A stretch of 64,000 nucleotides of DNA, taken from positions 1,866,501 through 1,930,500 of the forward strand of contig NZ_AP025732.1 in the NCBI RefSeq assembly GCF_023734775.1. Direction: 5' to 3'. This document shows, in pieces, positions 56,639 to 64,000 of this stretch (positions are counted from its first letter, which is position 1; every line of letters begins with the position of its first letter). The DNA comes from Nostoc cf. commune SO-36. Lineage in GTDB: Bacteria > Cyanobacteriota > Cyanobacteriia > Cyanobacteriales > Nostocaceae. Position numbers and translations under genes: made by a program. Under the pieces are notes generated by a model. That model was not told the origin of the DNA. It worked only from the letters and a program-made list of their open reading frames with translations, and made no database searches.

Positions 56639-57181
56639 TTATTGTTCTTGCTGTGGTTGCTCTGTATCCTCTGGTTTTTCATCAACTTTTTCAGTATTAC
56701 CTGCTTTTACCCAACCTTCTTGTTCACTACCTTCCAAACGAATCTTTTGCCACGCTTTATCCTCGCTTTCTTCCAAAATAATAATTTTTTGATTAAAACC
56801 TACCCCACCAATACGTTCAGCTTCTTGATTTGGTTTTGCTCGCAAACTCAAGCCTTCAGCCCAATTAACACGTCCTCGATAAGCTCCCGATGGTAACGGC
56901 TTTGTTGATGGGGTAGCTTTAGGCGATACTGTCGGAGTAGAGGTTGAGCTTGGAGAAGATTTAGTATTTGCCCCAGGTGTAAGGGTGGTTTTAGTTCCTC
57001 CAGGCTCGGTTGCTTTTGGAGCTTGAGCTTTCACCGAGGGGCTATCATTGGAATAAACGGGTTTGGCAGGAGGTATGCCAGTGCGATTCATGAAATAGAG
57101 TGCAATTGCAGCGCCGCCACCTATTAACACAGCGATCGCTAAGAAAAACCCCAGTATAAACTTTGTTAAGCCAGACAACAT
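56639..57181 (-). CDS. Membrane-anchored SH3-domain protein
   Basis: The 180-residue protein has an N-terminal helix (FILGFFLAIAVLIGGGAAIALYF), a Pro/Thr/Ser-rich linker (about 35-105) that would cross the periplasm, and an SH3b-like domain (about 108-165: GRVNWAEGLSLRAKPNQEAERIGGV). The end is acidic and Gln-rich. Bacterial SH3 domains bind wall or surface partners. ATG at 57181 gives the proper start; an earlier frame opens with ATG nine codons upstream. It is on the same strand as the peptidoglycan-binding gene, with a 250-bp spacer. Confidence 0.82.
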   Translation of the reverse strand: MLSGLTKFILGFFLAIAVLIGGGAAIALYFMNRTGIPPAKPVYSNDSPSVKAQAPKATEPGGTKTTLTPGANTKSSPSSTSTPTVSPKATPSTKPLPSGAYRGRVNWAEGLSLRAKPNQEAERIGGVGFNQKIIILEESEDKAWQKIRLEGSEQEGWVKAGNTEKVDEKPEDTEQPQQEQ

Positions 57182-57208
57182 AATTAAAACCTGATTATCA
57201 AGAATCAA

Positions 57209-57543
57209 ACAATTTTGGATTTTAGATTTGCGATAGCAAGGAACGAGCGTATTTTAGTTCGACAGTTAAGGGTGAAGGGGAACCAGTCATCTCCGTATTT
57301 TCCCCATTGAGGGGAGTAGCGTTAAACTGGCTCTCCAGGGTTAAGAGTAGAGAAACAAGTAACCTTATTGTGTATAAGAAATCAATAGTCCATAATAATT
57401 CATCATTAACTATTGACTATGGATTTTTGACTAACTAATTATTGTAGCTACTGCTGAATAGACATCAACCGAATTTAAATATGCGTTATTCATAACCCTT
57501 GTAGAGACGTAGCAATGCTACATCTCTACTTTGTCTAATGCCT
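57209..57543. other. Intergenic region with a palindrome
   Basis: Contains a GTAGAGACGTAGC-type palindrome at 57501-57529, 14 bp after the Ycf46-type gene's stop, with one mismatch in the arms. It fits the dispersed family described above. No gene is present. Confidence 0.5.
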
Positions 57544-59055
57544 TCACGTACTGCGCCGGAGGCGATCGCTCAAAGGACTGTGTTTAGATGCTAAACGCGC
57601 TCTCCCCGCAGCAGCCCATTCTTGGAGTTGCTGAATTTGCTCTACGGCAGTTCGCGCCAAGGGGATGATCTGACTGGCTGCTTCTAAAATGTCGTCATTA
57701 GCAAAGTCTCGATTTTGGCTAAATCCAATATGCATCGCTTCAATTAAAGTTTGCTCAATCTCTGCCCCAGAAAAATCGGGTGTCTCATAAGCTAATCTGT
57801 CGATGTCATAACTTTTCAAGTTATGGGGGCGCAGTCGGGATAAATGAACATCATAAATTGCTTTTCTCTCTTCTTGGGTAGGCAATCCCACAAAGAAAAT
57901 TTCATCAAATCGCCCCTTACGCAACATTTCTGGCGGTAAAGCTTGGATGTCGTTAGCGGTGGCGACGACAAATACGGGTGAGCTTTTTTCAGCTAGCCAA
58001 GTAATAAAAGTACCAAACACACGGCTGGCTGTTCCGGCATCACCTTTGCTACCAAGTCCAGCAAAGGCTTTATCTATTTCATCAATCCACAAAATACAGG
58101 GGGCAAGGGCTTCAGCTACTTGGATCATTTGCCGAGTCCGAGATTCTGATTCACCCACCAAACCACCAAATAACCTTCCCACATCCAGACGTAGCAAGGG
58201 TAAATGCCAGTGATGAGCGATCGCTTTTGCTGTTAACGATTTACCAGTTCCTTGAATACCCACCAACATTAAACCACGGGGGTGCGGTAATCCGTACTGT
58301 CGCGCCTTATCAGTAAATGAGCCTCCCCGACGAATTAGCCAGTCTTTCAAGTTATCCAGTCCGCCGATATCAGAAATTTGCTCCGTGGCGGGGTAGAAGT
58401 CCAAAATTTGGGTTTGGCGGATAGTTTGGCGCTTTTCTTCCAAAACGAGATCCACGTCTTCTGGTCGCAATTCTCCGTGGGTAGCGATCGCCTTTGCCAA
58501 AACCCGCCGAATCCGTTCCATCGAAAGTCCTTGACAAGATAGCACCAAATCATCTAAAACTTTGCCAGAAAGTGAGTTACCAGTACTTTGTAGCAAGCGT
58601 TCCACCTCAGTTTTAATTTCTGCGGCGGCAGGTAAGGGAAACTCCACGACTGTCAAAACTTCGGTTAAATCGTCAGGGATGGCGATACGTGGTGATAGTA
58701 GGACAATATTTTTTGGTTGCGACTTGAGGAGTCGTGATAGGTTGCGGAGTTTGCGTGCGATCGCAACATCATCTAAAAAGCGATGATAATCTCGTAAAAT
58801 CAATACCGCAGGTGCGGAAGCTGGTAATTTTTCGATAAATTCTAAAGCTTGCAATGGGTTACGTCGCCCAAACCCCACATCATTGGGGTTCCCCTGGTAG
58901 CCATCGACAAAATCCCAAGTATACACTGGGCGATTACCCTGGTTGGTTGCTTCTTCCCGGATAGCTGCTTCTACCCGTTCTTCTTCATAAGTGGGAATAT
59001 AAATCAAGGGGTAGCGGGCACGTAGCAGCAGTTTAAACTCTTCACGAAAGTTCAT
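57544..59055 (-). CDS. ycf46: AAA ATPase, Ycf46-type
   Basis: The 503-residue protein has a degenerate N-terminal ATPase-like domain (about 15-150) and a full AAA domain (about 230-420) with Walker A GIQGTGKS (266-273), Walker B ILWIDEID (321-328), the second region of homology and an arginine finger in RGRFDEIFF. Ycf46 is linked to inorganic-carbon use in cyanobacteria, a function known from few species. It uses a standard ATG start. The IS element lies just upstream. Confidence 0.92.
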   Translation of the reverse strand: MNFREEFKLLLRARYPLIYIPTYEEERVEAAIREEATNQGNRPVYTWDFVDGYQGNPNDVGFGRRNPLQALEFIEKLPASAPAVLILRDYHRFLDDVAIARKLRNLSRLLKSQPKNIVLLSPRIAIPDDLTEVLTVVEFPLPAAAEIKTEVERLLQSTGNSLSGKVLDDLVLSCQGLSMERIRRVLAKAIATHGELRPEDVDLVLEEKRQTIRQTQILDFYPATEQISDIGGLDNLKDWLIRRGGSFTDKARQYGLPHPRGLMLVGIQGTGKSLTAKAIAHHWHLPLLRLDVGRLFGGLVGESESRTRQMIQVAEALAPCILWIDEIDKAFAGLGSKGDAGTASRVFGTFITWLAEKSSPVFVVATANDIQALPPEMLRKGRFDEIFFVGLPTQEERKAIYDVHLSRLRPHNLKSYDIDRLAYETPDFSGAEIEQTLIEAMHIGFSQNRDFANDDILEAASQIIPLARTAVEQIQQLQEWAAAGRARLASKHSPLSDRLRRST

Positions 59056-59266
59056 ATATAGCTGTGGTTATTACTTATTCTCTCATTGTTCAGCAAAATA
59101 TTAGGCGAATAGAATTCACTGCTACACAAACAAAGTCCACCTCCGTGGACTAACTAAAAATTAAGATTTTTATAATACACTAGGACTTACGCGTTGACAA
59201 AAAGAATGATCTATGTGTCTAGATAATGCCATCACTGCTAAGGTTTGCAAAAATATGCTCACGTAT

Positions 59267-60771
59267 CAGCCCTTTCAATATTGACAAATAGTACACTATG
59301 TGAGTTTTCTAAGAAGGTAAGACTAAAACAGCACTGAAGCGCTTATGCTATCTCCCGTATTTGATGCTTTTGTAGAAGCCAGCCCCGTGAGTGTAATGAT
59401 GCGAGTCCTGATGGAGAACATTTTTAACTCCTGGCGGATGAATCAGATTTTTGAGACTGCAAGCGTTCGTCAATACTCTCAAGAGTTACTGTTTTCGAGT
59501 CTGGTGGATTTGATGAGTTTGGTGGTGTGTGGGATGTATCCATCGGTTCATGCAGCCTATCAGAAGAAGGCAGTGGAGGTAAGTGTCAGTGCAACAGCGT
59601 TATACAACAAACTGCAACGGATTGAACTTCCTGTAAGTCGAGCATTAGTCCATGAGACAGCATCCGATCTCCAGGAGTTGCTCCACCTATTGAATGTGGA
59701 ACGCCCCAGTCCTTTAGGAAAACAATATCGGCTGCGGATTGTAGATGGCAGTTGTTTAGCCGGAACCGAACGCCGACTAGCAGCACTGCGCCCTCATGCA
59801 GCCAAACCATTACCCGGAAAAACAATTGCCATTCTCGACCCAGGGACAAAACTAGTGGTTGATGTGATTCCCTGTGAAGACGGTCATTCCCAAGAACGCT
59901 CCAAGTTTCATCAGGTTTTGGCACAAGTGCAACCCCAACAGGTATGGATTGCAGACCGCAACTTTTGTACCGCAGGATTTCTCCATACTATTGCGAAACT
60001 GGGAGCGTTTTTTGTGATTCGTCAACATGGGGGTTTAGGATACGAGCCTGTTGGTGAGTTACAACCTGTTGGGTTGTGCCAAGCAGGAACTGTGTTTGAA
60101 CAAAAGGTGGAAATTGTCCATGAGGGAGGGACTTTTCAGTGTCGCCGTATTGTCATCAAGTTAACTCGTCCCACCCGTGACCAAGAGTGGGAAATTGCCA
60201 TTTTCACCAACTTACCACCCACTAACGCCGACGGTGTTCTGGTGGCAGAACTCTATCAAGGGCGATGGAGTGTGGAAACTTTATTCCAAACCGTGACCCA
60301 AAACTTTCACGGAGAGATTGAAACCTTAGCTTATCCTAAAGCTGCCTTATTCTCCTATTGTATGGCACTGTCAGCCTACAACCTTTTAGCGACAATTAAA
60401 GCAGTTCTTGGCAGTGTACATGGGGTAGACAAAATCGACGCTGGGCTATCGGATTTTTACTTGGTAGATGACATTCACGGCATCTATCGGGGCATGATGA
60501 TTGCGATTCCTCCGCAACATTGGCAATGTTTTGAGGATTTTACCGACATTCAAATGGTAGACGTTCTCCAACATCTAGCAACCAAAGTACATCTCAAATC
60601 CTTTCGTAAGCATCCCAGAAGTCCCAAAAAGAAGCGACCACCACTCTCCGTTGATGGCAAACATCCCCACTGTTCCACTACTCGAAAGCTCAAGCAATAC
60701 AAAGCCACTCTTGATGCCATTCCGTAAAGCAAAACCATAAAATATGTTATTTGTCAATATTGAGAGGGCTG
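59267..60771. mobile_element. IS4-type insertion sequence, 1,505 bp
   Basis: Terminal inverted repeats of 24 bp with one mismatch (starting CAGCCCT at both ends) bound a single transposase gene. No clear target duplication can be seen in the flanks (ACGTAT on the left, GATAAA on the right), so the element may be old or its edge may have been rearranged. The left end lies 211 bp upstream of the Ycf46-type gene's start. Confidence 0.85.
59345..60727 (+). CDS. IS4-family transposase
   Basis: The 460-residue DDE transposase has D in RIVDGSCLAG, D in WIADRNFC and E in the YQGRWSVETLFQ block, the order and spacing of the IS4 family. The frame is complete and the start ATG lies 78 bp inside the left inverted repeat. 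The C-terminus is basic (RKHPRSPKKKRPP). It is probably functional, judged by the intact catalytic residues. Confidence 0.93.
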   Translation: MLSPVFDAFVEASPVSVMMRVLMENIFNSWRMNQIFETASVRQYSQELLFSSLVDLMSLVVCGMYPSVHAAYQKKAVEVSVSATALYNKLQRIELPVSRALVHETASDLQELLHLLNVERPSPLGKQYRLRIVDGSCLAGTERRLAALRPHAAKPLPGKTIAILDPGTKLVVDVIPCEDGHSQERSKFHQVLAQVQPQQVWIADRNFCTAGFLHTIAKLGAFFVIRQHGGLGYEPVGELQPVGLCQAGTVFEQKVEIVHEGGTFQCRRIVIKLTRPTRDQEWEIAIFTNLPPTNADGVLVAELYQGRWSVETLFQTVTQNFHGEIETLAYPKAALFSYCMALSAYNLLATIKAVLGSVHGVDKIDAGLSDFYLVDDIHGIYRGMMIAIPPQHWQCFEDFTDIQMVDVLQHLATKVHLKSFRKHPRSPKKKRPPLSVDGKHPHCSTTRKLKQYKATLDAIP

Positions 60772-60828
60772 GATAAAGATATGTGCAACTTCACATTAAA
60801 TTGGTATTAGATCACTTTCTTAGCTATA

Positions 60829-60921
60829 TCAATTGCTGCGGCTGAAAAATACAGCAGCTATAAAAATTAAGCCTAAAAGTGCTAGAGGAACCCAGAGATT
60901 AGGTAAATCCGACAAACTCAT
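60829..60921 (-). CDS. Possible 30-residue single-helix protein
   Basis: The frame reads MSLSDLPNLWVPLALLGLIF then IAAVFFSRSN: a short soluble start, one hydrophobic helix and a polar end. A GGAAG lies a few bases before the ATG. It looks like the small membrane subunits common in photosynthetic complexes, but it matches none I know (not PsbM, K, X, Y, PetN, G or L). It lies next to the IS element. It may be an accident of AT-rich sequence. Confidence 0.45.
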   Translation of the reverse strand: MSLSDLPNLWVPLALLGLIFIAAVFFSRSN

Positions 60922-60939
60922 AAAGGACTTCCAAATAAG

Positions 60940-61105
60940 TTCAAGTGTGTGAGGCAATACAGTTCATTCAGTTAAGAAAAATAGTAGGTCGGCTTGAGGA
61001 ACGAAACCCAACATTATCAAGGCTTTGTTGGGTAATACTAAATGACTTTCAAGACAGTCGCTACGCAAATTTATTTTTCTGGCTTAACTGAACCGTATTG
61101 AGACT
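60940..61105. repeat. Cluster of dispersed repeats
   Basis: Holds GAGGAACGAAACCCAACA followed by GTTGGGT (near 60994-61033), and TTAACTGAACCGTATTG at about 61084-61100, which also occurs near 28985. These are dispersed repeats rather than gene-specific sites. Confidence 0.45.
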
Positions 61106-61121
61106 AATTTGTTATTAAGCT

Positions 61122-61895
61122 TTAGGCGAAAAACCTTTTTTTGTATAATCCCAGTAATCCAACTACGCTAAGACCAAGTAATGCTGATGGGTCAGGTACA
61201 GAAGTTTTTTGTGCTGTAAAGCCAGTTTCGTAAGAAATACTAAGGTTGGTGGCTGAAGCAATTGTGTAACTAGCTTCTATTTGTTGTAATCCTTTATCAC
61301 CAATAGGAACTAAATAAGTACCATTTTGATCACCTGTTAACTTTTTGCCCAAGTATTCTACTGTCACATCTGGAATTTGTTTTCCTTGATAAAGAACTTG
61401 AACTTTCAAGTTTTCTCCTGGTTTGACTGTAAGAGGATTCTGTAATGCGATGATTTCTAAAGGTAAGTTGAATGGTTGAGCCAAAGTGTCAGACCAATCA
61501 TAAAGAGCTTTAGTATACTTAAGATAATGACCTACATCTTGATATTGTCCAATTTCTTGCTCGGAAATACTTTGATATGCATCGCCTATCCTAGCATAAT
61601 AGCCATTATCAAAAAAGCCAGTTAATGCAGCGATTTCACTATTAGAAGTTAGAGATAGCCCATCTTTTTTCTGATTGATATCAAACGGAAGTATTTGTCT
61701 ATTAGAATCATAAGCTGTAGCTTGCTGAAATTTAGATGTCTGGTAAGGTTCAGGCCCGTCTTCTGGATGACCAAACAAGAGGTTATATTCTCCATTTTCA
61801 TAGTCAAACCAAATAATATGTGCTGAAGCTGGTTGGATAAACAAAGGTAACATTGCCACTGCTAATAGCAACTCTTTCCATCTTTTGATCAGCAT
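61122..61895 (-). CDS. Exported DUF4198-type protein with a PEP-CTERM tail
   Basis: The 257-residue protein has a signal peptide (cleaved near ASAHIIWF). A DUF4198-like domain follows, with His at the mature N-terminus (AHIIWFDYENGEYNLLFGHPEDGPE), a pattern linked to metal (Ni/Co) uptake. The last 25 residues form a PEP-CTERM sorting signal (VPDPSALLGLSVVGLLGLYKK). PEP-CTERM tails lead to cleavage and surface or exopolysaccharide delivery. No metal transporter gene lies nearby in the window. Confidence 0.78.
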   Translation of the reverse strand: MLIKRWKELLLAVAMLPLFIQPASAHIIWFDYENGEYNLLFGHPEDGPEPYQTSKFQQATAYDSNRQILPFDINQKKDGLSLTSNSEIAALTGFFDNGYYARIGDAYQSISEQEIGQYQDVGHYLKYTKALYDWSDTLAQPFNLPLEIIALQNPLTVKPGENLKVQVLYQGKQIPDVTVEYLGKKLTGDQNGTYLVPIGDKGLQQIEASYTIASATNLSISYETGFTAQKTSVPDPSALLGLSVVGLLGLYKKRFFA

Positions 61896-62551
61896 ATAAA
61901 TTTTCCTAAATCAGGTGTTAAATAATTAGAACCATAATATTTAATAACTTACAATCCCCCCGTCAGGGATATTTATGATTAAGGATAGGAGCTTTTTTAT
62001 TTATTAATAAAAAGCAAACTTTTTTTGTTAGCTGAAATACAAAATGTACTTCCAAAGAAATACTTCGGTTAGGGGATTGGCTTTTTAGCATAAATAGGGT
62101 ATGTAAAAAGCTATGGCAGGATGTAGCAATCCTATTTAAAAACTTTAAGTAAATTCTGAATCAGTTGTAAGAAAATATAATGTAACTTTTACAACTAAAT
62201 ATTATATGTAGAGTTTCAGGTTGACGATCGCTATTGCTGTCTCCTTTTGTTTGACCTCAAAAAAAAATTAGAATATATCAGTTAAAACTATATATAAACA
62301 CTTAGGGAACTCCAAAAAATTATTCCACTTAAAGTCGTTGACTGTTGACTGAAAACTCATGAACCGTCAACACAATTCGCAATTCGCAATTCGCAATTCG
62401 CAATTAATGCCCCAGGATTTATCCGGGGGCTTGAACCCTGCATTGTTTAAAACTTATCTATCCATAAATGAATTTAGGGGCTTGTACCATCAAGGAAGAA
62501 TTGGTCAACAGTGAACAATAGCAATGGAATATTTTTTTACTTGGAACTCCC
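61896..62551. other. Intergenic region with heptad repeats
   Basis: About 650 bp with no gene. Four to five tandem CAATTCG heptads occupy 62373-62405, followed by CCCCAGGATTTATCCGGGGG, a short hairpin. The upstream part holds the promoter of the DUF4198 gene; no riboswitch fold is apparent. Confidence 0.45.
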
Positions 62552-64000
62552 TTAACGGATACGCACAAATCCAGCTTCATTCATCAGTTTTTGTCCCTGA
62601 TTTGTTAATAGCATATTGGCGTATGCCTCGCCCGCTTTTTGTTCTAGACTGCCATTATTCTGCCTGATTATGACAAACATCTGACGTGTAATTGGATACT
62701 CACCTGTTTTGAAAGCATCAATGTTTAACTTATTGCGTTGATTTGGACATTGAGCTGGTTTAATCAAAGGTTTGATGTAAGGAGTGACAAAACTGTACCC
62801 TTGTCTGGCGATTGGCAGTGCCTTAATCTTACATTGGGGGACGACTTCAGGAGCCGAAGCGTAGTAAATGCCACCGCGATCGCTTGCTAATTTTCTCAGT
62901 CCATCGGTTGTGTCGTAGACGTATACTACATTACTTCCAATTTTCTCTCCACTGAGGACGTTGTTAGCAAAGAACTCTACAGTGCCTCCATCTTCAAAGC
63001 GACGGGAGTATGCAGTAATTTTTAGGTTAGCCCCGCCAACCTGATTCCAGTTAGTTATTTTACCAGTGTAAATATCTTTAATTTGTCCTAAGGTTAGCCC
63101 TGGAATTTGCAGATCGGGGTGAACAGCGATCGCTAATCCTTCTAAAACCACTGGAATTTGTTTGAGGCTAAATCCCCGTTGTTGAGCTTGTTGAAACTCT
63201 CTGTCTGCGATCGGGCGGGAGGATTGAGAAAAGGTCAGTTGTCCTTCCAATAACATCCGAATTCCCGTACCTGAACCTGGTGTAGCATTAATCGCATCGG
63301 TATAGCGTAATTCAAACTGCGGATGGGCTTTTTTGATTTCCGGATCTACATATTGCCGAACTGTTGCCCAAGATGTGCTACCACCATAAAACCATGTTCC
63401 TTCGGGGGCAGTTACGGAACTAAAATTGGAGTTGATTTTTGTCTCAACTAAATTGGCTTTTGTCCCAAATAAATTGTCTTTTGTCCCAACTAAATAGCCT
63501 ACACCACTACTGACAATCACGCCCACCAAACCAATTAATAACCACGGTTTGATATTTTTCTTTGGTTTATAAGTTGAATCCTCTAGCTTGATGGGAGTTA
63601 CCTTTGGCGGAGAACTTTCGCGCAATCCTTGCCAAGTCAACGGTTCAACATTGGCTTCAATACAAATTGTTGGCAACCAAATTGCACCTGGATAATCAGA
63701 CTTAAAATGTTCTAGGCGTTTTCGCGCTTTTTTAACAGAAGTAAACAGTGACTTATTATTATGAGTAAATTCTTGGAAGAAATATCTTAAAAAATCTACT
63801 GCTACGGGATCAGGCACGGGTTCGCGCATGACAATAACTTGAGGTAAATGTAATTGGGCCATTTGGTTAGCTAATCCCAAACCATCACAAGAATTAAAAA
63901 TTGCTAACTGTAATCCTTTATCAATAGCTTGTTTCAAAGCTTCTTTAAATTCTTCAATAGTCAAACTATCTTGCTCGTTAAGTTCAATCCAACCAATCTG
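62552..64000 (-). CDS. CHAT protease-like domain joined by a membrane helix to a phosphate-binding-type domain (5' end off the window)
   Basis: The frame stays open to the window edge, so the N-terminus is missing. Counted from the TTG at 63964, residues 1-105 are the C-terminal part of a CHAT (caspase-like) domain with the catalytic Cys in AIFNSCDG (C26); its His partner should lie upstream. Residues 141-160 form one membrane helix, followed by repeated TK-N-L linker units. Residues 190-470 are a PstS-like binding domain (GSTSWATVRQYVDPEIK, GSGTGIRMLLEGQLTFSQSSRPI, IYTGKITNWNQVGG). I infer a receptor with an outside ligand domain and an inside protease-like domain. Confidence 0.85.
   Translation of the reverse strand, partial: QIGWIELNEQDSLTIEEFKEALKQAIDKGLQLAIFNSCDGLGLANQMAQLHLPQVIVMREPVPDPVAVDFLRYFFQEFTHNNKSLFTSVKKARKRLEHFKSDYPGAIWLPTICIEANVEPLTWQGLRESSPPKVTPIKLEDSTYKPKKNIKPWLLIGLVGVIVSSGVGYLVGTKDNLFGTKANLVETKINSNFSSVTAPEGTWFYGGSTSWATVRQYVDPEIKKAHPQFELRYTDAINATPGSGTGIRMLLEGQLTFSQSSRPIADREFQQAQQRGFSLKQIPVVLEGLAIAVHPDLQIPGLTLGQIKDIYTGKITNWNQVGGANLKITAYSRRFEDGGTVEFFANNVLSGEKIGSNVVYVYDTTDGLRKLASDRGGIYYASAPEVVPQCKIKALPIARQGYSFVTPYIKPLIKPAQCPNQRNKLNIDAFKTGEYPITRQMFVIIRQNNGSLEQKAGEAYANMLLTNQGQKLMNEAGFVRIR

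Noticed and set aside
62373..62405. CRISPR-like tandem repeat
   Set aside because: The units are 7 bp without spacers; it is a short tandem repeat typical of Nostocales.

Overview
The window comes from a filamentous, Nostoc/Anabaena-type cyanobacterium. The evidence is photosystem II genes (psbZ, psbM, psbK), a Ycf46-type AAA protein, PAP/fibrillin, DUF3155 and DUF3611 proteins, very frequent GCGATCGC (HIP1) octamers, heptad tandem repeats and many short dispersed palindromes. The species cannot be named from the sequence alone.

Layout. 0-7.5 kb: dapB, a two-helix membrane protein, a secreted beta-helix protein, cobH, a TPM-domain protein, a VapBC-like toxin-antitoxin pair, and a DUF948/YtxH membrane pair. 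7.5-10.4 kb: repeat-rich DNA around a metal-binding ABC lipoprotein with a frameshifted signal peptide and a DUF427 protein. 10.4-15.1 kb: a type I secretion unit (HlyD-type adaptor plus cNMP/C39-like/ABC exporter) whose exporter is split by a one-base frameshift. 15.1-17.2 kb: decayed DNA with a small secreted-protein gene cut by a 152-bp MITE. 17.4-23.4 kb: a membrane protein, a MOSC-alkyltransferase-like fusion, a PAP/fibrillin protein, surE, and a DHH + CBS + tRNA-nucleotidyltransferase protein present as two coupled frames. 23.5-33.1 kb: housekeeping and photosynthesis genes (psbZ-ribH, tRNA-Gly, proA, a phoD preceded by a Pho box, a Usp protein, psbM, a [2Fe-2S] ferredoxin, psbK, tgt). 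33.3-37 kb: a small defence/toxin-antitoxin island (Uma2 protein, UPF0175-DUF3368, DUF433-DUF5615, and a DUF262 protein ending in a HEPN-type motif). 37.3-47 kb: aat, rpsN, nth, rseP, serS, DUF3611, PadR, a cytochrome b6f assembly protein, DUF3155 and a histidine kinase. 46.9-49.3 kb: an SLH-domain protein and a paralogue without SLH domains. 49.7-51.6 kb: a 55-residue protein divergent from an Xre-ImmA/PIN module. 52-59 kb: sbcC, a peptidoglycan-binding/SPOR protein, an SH3 protein and the Ycf46-type ATPase. 59.3-60.8 kb: an IS4-type insertion sequence. 61-64 kb: a PEP-CTERM DUF4198 protein and, running off the right edge, a CHAT protease-like domain joined through one membrane helix to a phosphate-binding-type periplasmic domain.

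How it fits together. Most of the window is ordinary core genome. The parts most worth a second look are the CHAT-TM-binding-protein fusion (a possible ligand-gated protease receptor), the DUF262-HEPN protein inside the toxin-antitoxin island, the MOSC-ATL fusion, the MITE insertion whose removal exactly restores a reading frame, and four loci with one-base frameshifts. The frameshifts are either real decay or phase variation, or indel errors in the assembly; the sequence alone cannot decide.
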